A stretch of 64,000 nt of DNA from Paenibacillus pabuli (GTDB taxonomy: Bacteria; Bacillota; Bacilli; Paenibacillales; Paenibacillaceae), in assembly GCF_039831995.1 (NCBI RefSeq), contig NZ_JBDOIO010000004.1, positions 1,502,810 to 1,566,809 of the forward strand, read 5' to 3'. This document shows, piece after piece, positions 8,472 through 17,628 of this stretch; within the stretch, counting starts at the first letter, position 1; every line of letters begins with the position of its first letter. The translations under genes were made by a program, and so were the position numbers. The notes under the pieces are model-generated. The model had not been told where the DNA came from, did no database searches, and worked only from the letters and a program-made list of their open reading frames with translations.

Positions 8472-10934
8472 ATGAGTCTATCAGAACAATTTTTGCCGGC
8501 CTTTCTCGAAGAGGTCGTTGGTGACCGGTTCGGTCGCTACTCCAAATATATTATTCAGGATCGGGCCATTCCCGATGTCCGGGACGGATTAAAACCCGTG
8601 CAGCGTCGTATTCTATACGCCATGTACGATTCCGGAAATACGCCTGAGAAACCATATCGCAAATCTGCAAAAACCGTTGGGGACGTTATGGGTAACTATC
8701 ACCCCCACGGTGACTCGTCCATCTATGATGGTATGGTGCGGATGGCACAACCATGGAAAATGGGCCACGTGCTCGTAGACGGGCATGGAAACTGGGGATC
8801 ACAGGATGACGACCCGGCTGCAGCGATGCGTTATACGGAGGCTCGGTTGTCGCCGATCGCGATGGAGATGCTGCGAGATATCGAGAAACGGACCGTTCTG
8901 TTTAAGGACAATTTCGATAATACGGCCAAAGAGCCGGTCGTGCTGCCATCTCGTTATCCCAACCTTCTGGTCAATGGCGTAAGCGGAATTTCTTCCGGTT
9001 TTGCGACCGAGATACCAACGCATAATTTGCGTGAAGTCATTGATGCCTGCATTGCGGTCATGGAAAAACCGTCAATTGAGCTGGACGAAATCATGATGTT
9101 CATGAAAGGCCCGGATTTCCCTACAGGTGGCTTAATCATGGGTGGCGAAGGGATTCTGGATGCCTATCGGACAGGCAAAGGAAGAATTTACATTCGTTCC
9201 AAAACGGATATCGAGAACATGCGTGGGGGCAAGCAGCAGATCGTCATCACCGAAATTCCATATCAGGTTGTTAAATCCCGGCTTGTCACAGCCATGGAGA
9301 ATATTCGGCTTGAGAAAAAAGTAGAAGGTATTGCCGAAGTCCGTGATGAGAGTGGACGTGACGGTCTGCGCATCGTGGTTGAATTGAAAAAAGAAGCGGA
9401 TGCGCAAGGCATCCTGGCTTATTTGTTGAAAAAAACCGATCTTCAGGTAACCTACAATTTTAACATGGTTGCGATTGTGAACAAGGCACCTCAACAGCTT
9501 GGATTGAAATCCATTCTGGAAGCTTATATTGCCCATCAGCGTGAGGTTGTGACATTCCGGACCAAGTACGAGCTCGAGAAAGCGGAAGACCGTGCACACG
9601 TGCTGGAAGGTCTGGTCAAAGCGCTGAACATTCTGGATGAAGTCATCGCAGCAATCAAGGCTTCCAAAAATCGTCAGGACGCGCAAAATAACCTGATGTG
9701 GATGTTCGGATTCTCGGAGCGTCAGGCGGATTCCATCTTGACACTGCAACTGTATCGTTTAACCAATCTGGAGATCACATCCCTCCAGAAGGAGCTTGGC
9801 GATCTGATGAAAAAGATTGCACAATTACGCTCCATTCTGGATAGCGACCGCAAGTTAATCGGCGTTATTCGCAAAGAATTAATGGAGATCCGGGAGAAAT
9901 ACGGAATCGACCGTCGTTCGGCTATCCAGGGCGAGGTGGAAGAACTTAAGGTTAATCTGGAAGTCCTCGTCAACGCGGAAGATGTATTTGTTACGTTATC
10001 CAAAGAGGGCTATGTGAAACGTACGGGGATGCAGTCCTTTACTCGTTCTGGCGGCGAACGCAACGGAAGCGGTGTAAAGGAAGGCGACTATATCTCCCAG
10101 CTGCTTGAAGTCAACACCCTTGAAAATCTGCTCGTGTTCACCCAAAAAGGCCAGTACTTTTTGTTGCCTGTTCACCAGGTGCCGGAATTCAAGTGGAAAG
10201 ACCCCGGAACAGCCATTGTCAATGTCATCCCATTAGCGAAGGATGATCGTATCGCGAGTGTGCTAGCGGTCAAGTCCTTCGAAGAAGAAGGGCACAGTCT
10301 CGTCTTCGTTACGCGGAAGGGACAGGTGAAGCGTACTGAACTGAAAGAGTACGTCACCAAACGCTCTGGTGCTGTTGCTGCTTGCAAAGTTGGTAAGGAC
10401 GATGAGGTATTATCCGTACATCTGAGCACAGGCGGTAAGGATATTATGCTCATTACCAAGGAAGCGATGGCGATCCGTTTCCGTGAGGACGATGTTAATC
10501 CGATGGGACGTGTATCCGGAGGGGTTCGTGGTATACAGTTAAAAGAAACGGATGAAGTCGTTTCTGCCCTATGGGTGGAAGGTGATGAAGGCGAAATCGC
10601 CGTGCTATCTGACTTGGGTTATGGTAAACGTTCCCTGTTGCTGGACTACGCTTTGCAGAGTCGTGGAGGCAAAGGTATTGCCACATTTGAATTCAAAGAA
10701 GGCAAGCGAGTGAAACCGAATGGATCCCGTATAGCCGGTGCCTTCTATTGCAGGGAACAACGAAATGTAACGGTAATGACCAAGGAAGGGCAGGCTTATG
10801 CGATTTCTTCTGAAGGTGTGCCGATTACGGAACGCAAACACATTGGCAAGCTGCTGGTTCATGTGGATAAACAGGATGAAATTGTGGAACTTCTCATGAA
10901 TTTCGATGAAAATCAGCCAGCTTCAACATCGTAA
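8472..10934 (+). CDS. parC: DNA topoisomerase IV subunit A
   Basis: About 820 residues. The winged-helix breakage-reunion domain carries [16 protein letters not shown], the quinolone-determining segment [14 protein letters not shown], and the catalytic tyrosine in [10 protein letters not shown] near residue 117. The quinolone segment has Ser and Asp at the usual resistance positions, so no obvious target mutation is seen. A coiled coil follows, then a C-terminal beta-pinwheel with repeats such as [12 protein letters not shown] and [13 protein letters not shown]. The frame can open at GTG 8463, but that codon lies in the GAAGGTG ribosome site; the ATG at 8472 is the better start. It pairs with ParE as the A2B2 enzyme. 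Confidence 0.97.
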   Translation: MSLSEQFLPAFLEEVVGDRFGRYSKYIIQDRAIPDVRDGLKPVQRRILYAMYDSGNTPEKPYRKSAKTVGDVMGNYHPHGDSSIYDGMVRMAQPWKMGHVLVDGHGNWGSQDDDPAAAMRYTEARLSPIAMEMLRDIEKRTVLFKDNFDNTAKEPVVLPSRYPNLLVNGVSGISSGFATEIPTHNLREVIDACIAVMEKPSIELDEIMMFMKGPDFPTGGLIMGGEGILDAYRTGKGRIYIRSKTDIENMRGGKQQIVITEIPYQVVKSRLVTAMENIRLEKKVEGIAEVRDESGRDGLRIVVELKKEADAQGILAYLLKKTDLQVTYNFNMVAIVNKAPQQLGLKSILEAYIAHQREVVTFRTKYELEKAEDRAHVLEGLVKALNILDEVIAAIKASKNRQDAQNNLMWMFGFSERQADSILTLQLYRLTNLEITSLQKELGDLMKKIAQLRSILDSDRKLIGVIRKELMEIREKYGIDRRSAIQGEVEELKVNLEVLVNAEDVFVTLSKEGYVKRTGMQSFTRSGGERNGSGVKEGDYISQLLEVNTLENLLVFTQKGQYFLLPVHQVPEFKWKDPGTAIVNVIPLAKDDRIASVLAVKSFEEEGHSLVFVTRKGQVKRTELKEYVTKRSGAVAACKVGKDDEVLSVHLSTGGKDIMLITKEAMAIRFREDDVNPMGRVSGGVRGIQLKETDEVVSALWVEGDEGEIAVLSDLGYGKRSLLLDYALQSRGGKGIATFEFKEGKRVKPNGSRIAGAFYCREQRNVTVMTKEGQAYAISSEGVPITERKHIGKLLVHVDKQDEIVELLMNFDENQPASTS

Positions 10935-10945
10935 ATAACTTAAAA

Positions 10946-10995
10946 GAGACTTTTTGCACAGCAGTTGATCCTGTCGTGCAAAGAGTCTTTTTTTG
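10946..10995 (+). terminator. Terminator of parE-parC
   Basis: The stem GACTTTTTGCAC / GTGCAAAGAGTC (one G-U pair) ends in seven T residues. Confidence 0.9.
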
Positions 10996-11163
10996 TTGTT
11001 CAAACTCGGATTAAAAGAGGCTGTCCATGCGAAGTTTAACAACCTTCGTCGATTACGGTCGATCGGTGAGAAATTGAAAAAATGCAGCAGGAATGCGGGT
11101 TTTGACCGCGAAAAGTTAAGCTAGTGAAGTGAAAAACCGGGTTGCAGAGAGGAGCGATTCAAG

Positions 11164-11604
11164 ATGTATAATTCCGATTTTGCCAAGTGCTGGTCAAGGC
11201 TCACCAAGGACTATAAGCTTCATATGGATCAGGAACTGGCCCCCTCATTAACGGAGGCACAGCTGGCTGTACTGGAGGTTCTTGAGGATCATCAGAGAAT
11301 GAAGCCATCCGATCTGATTCCTTTTTTGGCTACAACACCTGCAGCGGTAACGATGCTGCTTGACCGTATGGAAAAAAACAATTTGATTCGCAGGGATCGG
11401 GATAACCAGGATCGAAGAATCGTGTGGGTATCCTTATCTGACAAGGGACGAATGGAGACAGAACGGGGCGTAGCCATCCGTAATGATTTCATGAATTCCG
11501 TACTTAGCAATATTTCAATGCACAACCAACAGTTGCTTGTCTATCTGCTGGGGAAGATGACAACACCCAAAACAAAGGAGCATGTGTTGTCTTCCACATC
11601 TTAA
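11164..11604 (+). CDS. MarR family transcriptional regulator
   Basis: 146 residues with a typical MarR winged helix: TEAQLAVLEVLEDH (helix 2), MKPSDLIPFLATTPAAVTMLLDRMEKNNLI (helix-turn-helix, residues about 44-73), and the wing RRDRDNQDRRIVWVSLSDKGR. Such proteins are dimeric repressors released by small aromatic ligands or by oxidation. There is no cysteine in the expected OhrR redox position; the only Cys is near the N-terminus (KCW). It stands alone between terminators and its target is unknown. It may regulate itself or the efflux operon downstream, but that operon has its own MarR. Confidence 0.92.
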   Translation: MYNSDFAKCWSRLTKDYKLHMDQELAPSLTEAQLAVLEVLEDHQRMKPSDLIPFLATTPAAVTMLLDRMEKNNLIRRDRDNQDRRIVWVSLSDKGRMETERGVAIRNDFMNSVLSNISMHNQQLLVYLLGKMTTPKTKEHVLSSTS

Positions 11605-11665
11605 TGAATGATGATGGCACGTTTTTAATTCTTGATGATATGATGCGATTTTCTGGTTAATGGTT

Positions 11666-11711
11666 ACCATAGAACTCTTGCGGATAAAAGCAGGAGCTCT
11701 ATGGTTATTTT
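11666..11711 (+). terminator. Terminator after the first MarR gene
   Basis: ACCATAGAACTC / GAGCTCTATGGT form a 12-bp stem with one mismatched or wobble pair, followed by TATTTT. Confidence 0.7.
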
Positions 11712-11785
11712 CATTGGGTCTGAGTGAAATGATTTGTCTGCTTCAGAAGACTCAGAATAATTTTCGAAATTTTATATGTAAAGAG

Positions 11786-11813
11786 TTGACTATGTCATTA
11801 TTTTTGTTATAAT
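11786..11813 (+). promoter_or_regulatory. Strong SigA promoter of the MarR-efflux operon
   Basis: TTGACT, 16 bp, TATAAT. The predicted start point is near 11820, just before the operator palindrome. Confidence 0.8.
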
Positions 11814-11830
11814 AAATAATTGTTCCCCTG

Positions 11831-11850
11831 ATATTTCGTGTGCGAAATAT
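11831..11850 (+). promoter_or_regulatory. Candidate MarR operator
   Basis: A perfect inverted repeat ATATTTCG-TGTG-CGAAATAT lies between the predicted transcription start and the MarR start codon at 11880. The position is ideal for road-block autorepression of the MarR-DHA2 operon. Assignment to this MarR is inference from location. Confidence 0.65.
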
Positions 11851-11879
11851 TATATTCCAAAAGTAAAAAGGGTGAATTA

Positions 11880-12326
11880 ATGACTGATACGTATGAAGTA
11901 TTCTACATTATCAATTCGTTCCGGCAAGTGAATCAAATGCTGTTTCGGGCATTCTGGAATGAAAACAAGCAGATCGAGTTAACTTCAATTCAATTTATGG
12001 TGTTATCCATTTTGAAGGAGCGTCCTTCCATTGGCATCAACGAAGTGGCTGAACTGTGCCATATGGGCAGCAGTTCCATGAGTGCTGTGGTTGAACGTCT
12101 GGTCAAGGGTGAGTATATCGTCCGGACACGTTCCCATTCTGATCGCCGATCCGTCATGCTGCAAATTACGGATAAGGGAGATAAGGCACAGCAGGAAACA
12201 CACCAGTTGTGGATGGAAAGAGTATCTCCCATATTGGATATTCCAAAAGAAGATCTTGAGCACCTGCTAAGAATCCATACTCAAATGATTGAAAAGTTAG
12301 AAGGAAGAGAGATGAACAACCCATGA
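11880..12326 (+). CDS. MarR family transcriptional regulator of efflux operon
   Basis: 148 residues from the ATG at 11880. The frame extends upstream to a GTG at 11838, but that codon lies inside the operator palindrome and lacks a ribosome site, whereas GGGTGAATTA precedes 11880. The winged helix runs about residues 40-100: GINEVAELCHMGSSSMSAVVERLVKGEYI, then the wing RTRSHSDRRSVMLQITDKG. It is probably a local repressor of the drug exporter. Its TGA overlaps the exporter ATG (ATGA), a tight regulator-transporter pair. The inducer is unknown. Confidence 0.93.
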   Translation: MTDTYEVFYIINSFRQVNQMLFRAFWNENKQIELTSIQFMVLSILKERPSIGINEVAELCHMGSSSMSAVVERLVKGEYIVRTRSHSDRRSVMLQITDKGDKAQQETHQLWMERVSPILDIPKEDLEHLLRIHTQMIEKLEGREMNNP

Positions 12327-13834
12327 GTACTACCGCTGCAGCTCCATCCTCCGCGATGGACAACATTAAGAAGGGGCCAATTGTAGCCGCGCTGCTAATT
12401 GGTGCATTTGTAGCCTTCTTGAACCAAACCCTGATGAACGTTGCTCTTCCTAAAATCATGGAAGATCTCGCAATCGGGGCCAATACAGCCCAATGGCTGA
12501 CAACGGGATACATGCTCGTCAATGGCGTGCTGATTCCGGTCACGGCTTATCTCATTGCCAGATTTTCAACGCGTCAGATATTCATTACGGCAATGACGTT
12601 ATTTACAATAGGAACGTTGGTCTGCGGAATCAGTCCGAATTTTGCTGTCCTGATGGTTGGTCGTGTGATTCAAGCGGCAGGCGCAGGTATTCTGATGCCT
12701 CTGATGACTGTCGTATTCCTGACTATTTTCCCAATCGAGAAACGCGGTCAGGCCATGGGTACAATGGGGATCGCCATGATCCTAGCTCCGGCAATCGGAC
12801 CGACACTGTCCGGTTATGTCGTTGAACATTATTCCTGGAGATTGTTGTTCTACATTATTTTGCCATTCTCTGTGATTGCAACAGCAATTGGTATTGCATT
12901 TGTCAAAAATGTAACCCGTCAATCTAAACCGAAACTTGATTATCCAGGTGTTATTTTGTCCACTCTTGGATTTGGTAGCTTGTTGTACGGCTTCAGTGAT
13001 GCAGGTACAGATGGATGGGGAAGCGCGATTGTTATCAGCTGCCTGGTCGTAGGGGCCATATCGCTCATCCTGTTCGTTATTCGTCAACTGACAACCGATC
13101 ATCCACTGCTGGAGTTCCGTATTTTCAAATACAACATGTACACGTTAACTACAATAATTAATATGCTTGTGACAATGGCGATGTTTGCCGGCATGATTTT
13201 GCTTCCGATTTTCCTGCAAAATATTCGCGGCTTCTCACCAATTGAATCAGGTTTACTTATGATGCCAGGTGCGATCCTGATGGGGATTATGTCTCCAATT
13301 ACAGGCCGTATCTTTGATAAAGTCGGTGCTCGTTGGCTGTCAGTTGCAGGTCTTGCGATCACAGCAATTACGACATGGGGACTCAGCCGCCTGTCGATTG
13401 ATACAACTTATGGCTACATGATGTTTATCTATACTGCACGTATGTTTGGTATGTCGATGTTGATGATGCCGATTCAGACTGCCGGCTTGAACCAACTGCC
13501 ACAGCGTCTGAACGCGCACGGTACAGCGATGTCGAACACACTTCGTACGGTTGCTGGTGCGATCGGTACAGCCGTTCTGGTTACGATCATGAGCAGCAAA
13601 TTGAAATCCCACCTGGCAGATACCCTTGCCTTGGGACAGATTAATCCCGAGGATCAAGCTGCTATGCTCGGTGCTACGGCAGATGCTACCATCTATGGGG
13701 TAAACTACGCATTTACAGTAGCTACCTGGATGACAGTTGCGGCTATGCTGCTTGCGTTCTTTATTCGTAAAACGAAGCCGGCAATTGAACCGACAGTTGT
13801 TGAACAGAAACAAAAAGCGAATGCAACAGCTTAA
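12323..13834 (+). CDS. DHA2 family MFS multidrug efflux transporter (EmrB/LmrB-like)
   Basis: 503 residues with about 14 membrane helices, the DHA2 topology. Visible motifs are LNQTLMNVALPKIMEDL in helix 1 (motif D1), the loop 2-3 region ARFSTRQIF, GRVIQAAGAGILMPLM in helix 4, and the antiporter motif C-like IGPTLSGYVVEHYSWRLLF in helix 5. These proton antiporters export hydrophobic drugs; LmrB-type members give lincomycin or puromycin resistance. The gene overlaps its MarR regulator by 4 nt and ends at a strong terminator. The real substrate is not inferable. Confidence 0.93.
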   Translation: MSTTAAAPSSAMDNIKKGPIVAALLIGAFVAFLNQTLMNVALPKIMEDLAIGANTAQWLTTGYMLVNGVLIPVTAYLIARFSTRQIFITAMTLFTIGTLVCGISPNFAVLMVGRVIQAAGAGILMPLMTVVFLTIFPIEKRGQAMGTMGIAMILAPAIGPTLSGYVVEHYSWRLLFYIILPFSVIATAIGIAFVKNVTRQSKPKLDYPGVILSTLGFGSLLYGFSDAGTDGWGSAIVISCLVVGAISLILFVIRQLTTDHPLLEFRIFKYNMYTLTTIINMLVTMAMFAGMILLPIFLQNIRGFSPIESGLLMMPGAILMGIMSPITGRIFDKVGARWLSVAGLAITAITTWGLSRLSIDTTYGYMMFIYTARMFGMSMLMMPIQTAGLNQLPQRLNAHGTAMSNTLRTVAGAIGTAVLVTIMSSKLKSHLADTLALGQINPEDQAAMLGATADATIYGVNYAFTVATWMTVAAMLLAFFIRKTKPAIEPTVVEQKQKANATA

Positions 13835-13902
13835 ATATCATACAGGTATCATTGTTTAATCATCATACGTTATACACTTGTTTACAAAGTGATTGAATGC
13901 AA

Positions 13903-13940
13903 AAGAGCCTCGGCAGTTTGAACTGCTGGGGCTCTTTTTG
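13903..13940 (+). terminator. Terminator of MarR-DHA2 operon
   Basis: AGAGCCTCGGCAGTT / AACTGCTGGGGCTCT with a 2-nt loop, then five T residues. Confidence 0.9.
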
Positions 13941-13962
13941 TATTGGAGAAGGTGAATAAAAA

Positions 13963-14307
13963 TTAGTCCGGGCTATCCGATAAACCGTTAAGAAATGCAG
14001 GACCAGGATCATAACCAAACTGCTGGAGGTTAATGGTTCCGTTCAGCTGAAATTCCACACCTTCGCTGATGAGCTCGTTCTCCTGCATCAGGCGGGAGTG
14101 TTCATCCGGTATGGCAATTGCTCCTTGGGCATTAACGACACGATGCCAGGGAAGTCGCTCCTTGCGGCTCATGGAGTGAAGAATGCGTACAACCTGCCTC
14201 GCAGCACGGGGACTGCCCGCTTGAGCGGCAATCTGGCCATAGGTCATGACTTTGCCTTCCGGTATAGATGCGATAATGGCCACGACTTGTTTAGTGAATG
14301 GTGTCAT
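13963..14307 (-). CDS. Alkyltransferase-like protein (ATL, MGMT family)
   Basis: About 114 residues with the DNA-binding domain of O6-alkylguanine-DNA alkyltransferase: MTPFTKQVVAIIASIPEGKVMTYGQIA, the helix-turn-helix with the Arg finger (SPRAARQVVRIL), and the active-site loop. The catalytic PCHRV is replaced by LPWHRVV, with Trp54 instead of Cys. The protein should therefore bind O6-alkylguanine but not dealkylate it, handing lesions to nucleotide excision repair as known for Atl1/eATL proteins. The frame extends to an ATG at 14412, but that would add 35 residues without family similarity. The internal ATG at 14307, with AAAGGAAG about 11 nt upstream, gives the normal ATL length. Confidence 0.9.
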   Translation of the reverse strand: MTPFTKQVVAIIASIPEGKVMTYGQIAAQAGSPRAARQVVRILHSMSRKERLPWHRVVNAQGAIAIPDEHSRLMQENELISEGVEFQLNGTINLQQFGYDPGPAFLNGLSDSPD

Positions 14308-14422
14308 CTGAATGCAAACTTCCTTTCTCCATCTCAGGAGTATTGACTCTGTTGTTGAAACAGATCTTCGTTTTTTCAATGAGAGCTCGAGGTATCCTAG
14401 CGTCTCATTCATGATGTAAATT

Positions 14423-14467
14423 GTTAAAAAACCGTGTACCCAAAATGTAAATTCGGATACACGGTTT
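14423..14467 (-). terminator. Minus-strand terminator after the pseudouridine synthase gene
   Basis: Read on the minus strand, AACCGTGTATCC / GGTACACGGTT is followed by a run of six T. Confidence 0.85.
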
Positions 14468-14472
14468 GCTTA

Positions 14473-15201
14473 TTATTCTCTAAATGCATCCTCATACAAG
14501 CTGGATGGCCACTCTGCCCATGGAAACTCCCGTGGAGGCAGCGATCTTAATGTGACCTCTTCCTTGGTCACCGGATGCGGGAAAGCTGCGATGGCAGACC
14601 AGAGGGCTATCTGCTGTCCTGGTTTGTTCACACCTGCACCGTACTTCTGATCTCCGAACAAGGGACAGCCCGATTCTTTCATTTGCACCCGAATCTGGTG
14701 GGATCTGCCGGTGTGAAGCTCAATGTGTACAAGACTGTATCGGTCCGTTTGACCGATAACCTGGTAATCCAGAACAGCGTCTTTGCCGCCGGGCGTGCCT
14801 TTCGGCACAGCGGTTACCGTGTTGGTACGTGCATCTTTCAGCAAAGTATGCTTCAACGTACCCTGCTGTGCAGGCAGTTTGCCATGGACAACGGCCGCGT
14901 ATAATTTGCGGAAATGCCGTCCCCGGACAGTTTCAGATAATCTGGAAGCCGCTTTGGAGGTTTTAGCGAAAATCATCGCCCCTCCAACGGGACGATCCAG
15001 CCTGTGAACCAGACCGAGATATACATTGCCGGGTTTATTGTATCTTTCCTTCAAATCCTGCTTCAGCAAAGTCAGCAAATCGGGGTCTCCCGACGCATCC
15101 TCCTGGGTAGGTACATTAACAGGTTTCGTAATGCCTAATAGGTGATTGTCCTCGTATAGTACAGGAATATCCCCAGATGGCTGTACGTGATCAGACATCA
15201 T
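14473..15201 (-). CDS. RluA-family RNA pseudouridine synthase
   Basis: About 242 residues. The catalytic Asp69 is in the motif GLVHRLDRPVGG. Other RluA landmarks are ENHLLGITKPVNVP-like residues at the start, the HTGRSHQIRVQM block, and FGDQKYGA. No N-terminal S4 domain is present, so it is a short form similar to RluA or YjbO/YlyB-like enzymes. It isomerises uridine in rRNA or tRNA; the exact target base is unknown. The longer frame starts at 15231, but a GGAG box and TGATGATG overlap with the upstream gene mark the start at 15201 (or the next ATG at 15198). It is translated together with the methyltransferase. Confidence 0.92.
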   Translation of the reverse strand: MMSDHVQPSGDIPVLYEDNHLLGITKPVNVPTQEDASGDPDLLTLLKQDLKERYNKPGNVYLGLVHRLDRPVGGAMIFAKTSKAASRLSETVRGRHFRKLYAAVVHGKLPAQQGTLKHTLLKDARTNTVTAVPKGTPGGKDAVLDYQVIGQTDRYSLVHIELHTGRSHQIRVQMKESGCPLFGDQKYGAGVNKPGQQIALWSAIAAFPHPVTKEEVTLRSLPPREFPWAEWPSSLYEDAFRE

Positions 15202-16064
15202 CAGGACTCCCAGCGGCCCAAAATGCCGCAAGGCAGATCCAGACCACTGCGTGTAATCGGCAGACCGATCTCACCAGCTGTGATGCTGCCTCCATATTGA
15301 GCTGACATTGTCATCGTCAGCATGTTGCGCAGAACTGTGGATGAGATGCCAGTAGTGTAGGAATTAACCAGCATGAATAGTGGGTTATCCGACAAAATAC
15401 TCATACAAGATTTCAAGAAGGGGTAGAGGTTCTCTTCCAGCTTCCACGTCTCTCCATTAGGTCCCCGGCCGTAGGACGGAGGATCCATGATAATCGCGTC
15501 GTAACGGTTACCACGACGCTGCTCCCGCTGTACGAATTTGAATACATCATCTGTAATAAAACGAACAGGGCGGTCTGCAAGACCGGAGAGTTGAACGTTC
15601 TCCTTGGCCCACTGCACCATGCCTTTGGCTGCATCCACATGGACTACCGAAGCACCGGCATAAGCTGCAGCAACCGTTGCACCTCCTGTGTAGGCAAACA
15701 GATTAAGTACAGAGATGGGCCGTCCTGCATTAGCGATTTTATCCATCATCCAGCTCCAGTTGGCAGCTTGTTCGGGGAACAGGCCTGTATGCTTGAAGCT
15801 GGTCGGTTTAATGTGAAATTTAAGGTTCTCGTATCCAATAGTCCAGCGTTCCGGAATTGGCTTTTTCATATCCCAGCTGCCGCCGCCGGAAGAGCTGCGG
15901 TGATAGTGACCGTGCACCTGGCGCCATTCATTGGTTTCTTTTTCGAGAGGCCAGATAATCTGTGGATCGGGTCTGCGTAAGATGACATCGCCCCAACGCT
16001 CCAGTTTCTCGCCGCCTCCTGTATCGATAACTTCATAGTCCTTCCAGTTCGATGCTACGTACAT
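15201..16064 (-). CDS. Class I SAM-dependent RNA methyltransferase (RlmI-like C-terminal domain)
   Basis: 287 residues. The Rossmann methyltransferase domain has motif I VLNLFAYTGGATVAAAYAGA around residue 118, an acidic SAM-ribose residue in VVHVDAAKGMV, and motif IV IIMDPPSYGRG. The PPSY motif is of the type seen in base-modifying rRNA enzymes such as RlmI/RlmK. An N-terminal stretch (DVILRRPDPQIIWPL) replaces the PUA domain of RlmI, making this a shorter variant. The substrate is probably rRNA, given its coupling to a pseudouridine synthase by an overlapping stop and start. The position modified is not predictable. Confidence 0.88.
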   Translation of the reverse strand: MYVASNWKDYEVIDTGGGEKLERWGDVILRRPDPQIIWPLEKETNEWRQVHGHYHRSSSGGGSWDMKKPIPERWTIGYENLKFHIKPTSFKHTGLFPEQAANWSWMMDKIANAGRPISVLNLFAYTGGATVAAAYAGASVVHVDAAKGMVQWAKENVQLSGLADRPVRFITDDVFKFVQREQRRGNRYDAIIMDPPSYGRGPNGETWKLEENLYPFLKSCMSILSDNPLFMLVNSYTTGISSTVLRNMLTMTMSAQYGGSITAGEIGLPITRSGLDLPCGILGRWES

Positions 16065-16216
16065 AGTCGTTTATCCATCCTTCAAAAGTCATTTGGATAC
16101 TATTGTACAACAAAAAAGGGCCTGTACGCCAGTTGGGGTGGGCAGAACGGACTCTTATTGTTTTGAATTTGCTGTGTAACCATATACTGAAAATAAAGAA
16201 AAGATGAAAATTTAAT

Positions 16217-16246
16217 TTGACAATGATAATCATTATCACATATGAT
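16217..16246 (+). promoter_or_regulatory. Fur-controlled promoter of the flavodoxin operon
   Basis: TTGACA (16217-16222), an 18-bp spacer, then TATGAT (16241-16246). The spacer is filled by TGATAAT-C-ATTATCA (16224-16238), a perfect 7-1-7 Fur box. The 19-mer at 16219-16237 matches the classical Fur consensus at 18 of 19 positions. Repression by iron-loaded Fur and induction in iron starvation are expected. Confidence 0.9.
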
Positions 16247-16314
16247 TTTGATAATTCAGATATCCTTATTAACTGTATGTTCTAGATGACTAAATTAAAG
16301 TGAGGGAAAAATAG

Positions 16315-16767
16315 ATGGCTAAATTGTTGGTGGCTTATGCGAGCATGACTGGAAATACGGAAGAAATTGCAGAACTGATTGTGGAGGGAATTACACAGGG
16401 GGGGCACGAAGCAGTACTCAAGGATGTAGTGGATTGCAATGCAGCCGATGTGCTTGAATATGATGGTTTCCTTATCGGCGTATATACTTGGGGAGACGGG
16501 GAACTGCCGGATGAATTCCTTGATTTTTACGAAGAGCTGGATGAACTGGACCTAAGCGGCAAACGAGCGGCTGTCTTCGGCAGTGGTGACACATCTTATG
16601 AACAATTTTGCGGAGCGGTGGATCTTGCAGCTGCGAAGCTGCAGGAGCGTGGGGCGGAGGTATCTCCAGAGATGCTGAAGATTGAGTACAGTCCGATGGA
16701 GCAGGAGAAGGATACATGCCGTGAATTCGGCAAACGTTTCGCTGCTGCCGGATTACAGGTGTCCTAG
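16315..16767 (+). CDS. Flavodoxin (YkuN/YkuP type)
   Basis: 150 residues of short-chain flavodoxin. The FMN phosphate loop is YASMTGNTEEIA at residues 8-19. The isoalloxazine-stacking segments are VYTWGDGELPDEF (50s loop) and FGSGDTSYEQFCGAVD (90s loop). Flavodoxins replace ferredoxin as electron carriers when iron is scarce, which fits the Fur box on the promoter. In Bacillus subtilis the Fur-regulated ykuNOP operon encodes two such flavodoxins around YkuO. Here one flavodoxin is followed by a protein in the YkuO position. A GAGGGA ribosome site precedes the ATG. Confidence 0.95.
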   Translation: MAKLLVAYASMTGNTEEIAELIVEGITQGGHEAVLKDVVDCNAADVLEYDGFLIGVYTWGDGELPDEFLDFYEELDELDLSGKRAAVFGSGDTSYEQFCGAVDLAAAKLQERGAEVSPEMLKIEYSPMEQEKDTCREFGKRFAAAGLQVS

Positions 16768-16772
16768 AAACC

Positions 16773-17576
16773 ATGTTAAAACATAATATTCAGGCAGTCG
16801 TGCAGCCGAGAGGTGCGGACAGTCCGGAGCGACTGCTTGAAGACTATAAATTGGAGGAGATGCTTCGCAGCCTGCATCGGTTCATTCGCCCGGAATCGGA
16901 GGCTGCACTTCGTTCCCCGCTGCAATGGCGGCACCGCGTTCAGTATGCGGTCAGTCATGCGGTCAACGCCTTCTATAGTATGGACCCGGATGTGCGCAAG
17001 GAGGTCCCGGTACAATATCTGCTGGAAAAGTGGTGGCCGAAAAAGGCAACGGGTTTCGAATCCATCCTTCATTACTGGGATGTGAAAAATAAAGTCATTG
17101 ATGAACTCTCACTGGCAATCGCCATGAACGATGATTTGAAGCATCCCATGATCCTGTTTGAACAGTGGAAAACCGAAATCCCTGCACTTTCCCTGCACTT
17201 GTCGATGATTTTTCAGGCTGCTTGGCAACCTGAAGGGTGGGACTCTCTGTTGGTTCAGAAATTCATGGTGGTTCACGATCCCAACGTAGTTGAAGCTTTT
17301 CAGCATTTGGTTAGTGTGTTTTGCTGGGAAGCCTTCGGGAAGCTGCCTGGCATGATTGAAATTTACTGTTTGCTCGAAGGTCGTAAAATTCGATTCATTC
17401 CGGGAAGGCAATCCCTTGTTCGTTCAATGGATTATATCAGGCTTGTTCGTGACAGTATCCCGCAGGCGGAAGATTCGGAATCGGAATATTTCACCTCTCG
17501 TGACAAAGCTCGGATACATGAGGAAGTTGACCGAAGAAGAAGTGAAGTGGAACCGAAGAAAAACTGGCTTATGTGA
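16773..17576 (+). CDS. Conserved hypothetical protein in YkuO position
   Basis: 267 residues, soluble, rich in Trp and charged residues, with no signal peptide or membrane helix. Visible segments include LHRFIRPESEAALRSP, VQYLLEKWWPKKATGFESI, and a C-terminal charged helix ending in a KKNWLM tail. I recognise no enzymatic motif. It lies 5 nt after the flavodoxin stop in a Fur-boxed operon, the same order and similar size as B. subtilis ykuN-ykuO. A YkuO homologue is therefore likely, by position rather than by alignment. A role in iron-starvation redox metabolism is inference. Confidence 0.7.
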   Translation: MLKHNIQAVVQPRGADSPERLLEDYKLEEMLRSLHRFIRPESEAALRSPLQWRHRVQYAVSHAVNAFYSMDPDVRKEVPVQYLLEKWWPKKATGFESILHYWDVKNKVIDELSLAIAMNDDLKHPMILFEQWKTEIPALSLHLSMIFQAAWQPEGWDSLLVQKFMVVHDPNVVEAFQHLVSVFCWEAFGKLPGMIEIYCLLEGRKIRFIPGRQSLVRSMDYIRLVRDSIPQAEDSESEYFTSRDKARIHEEVDRRRSEVEPKKNWLM

Positions 17577-17628
17577 AGTTGCAAGAAGAGTGTCTGACAG
17601 AACGTGAAGATAAAGGAGGAGCGATACA

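Noticed and set aside
8700..8745. Quinolone-resistance mutation in ParC
   Set aside because: The segment has the usual Ser and Asp at the key positions; Asp is a normal residue in several Gram-positive ParC proteins.
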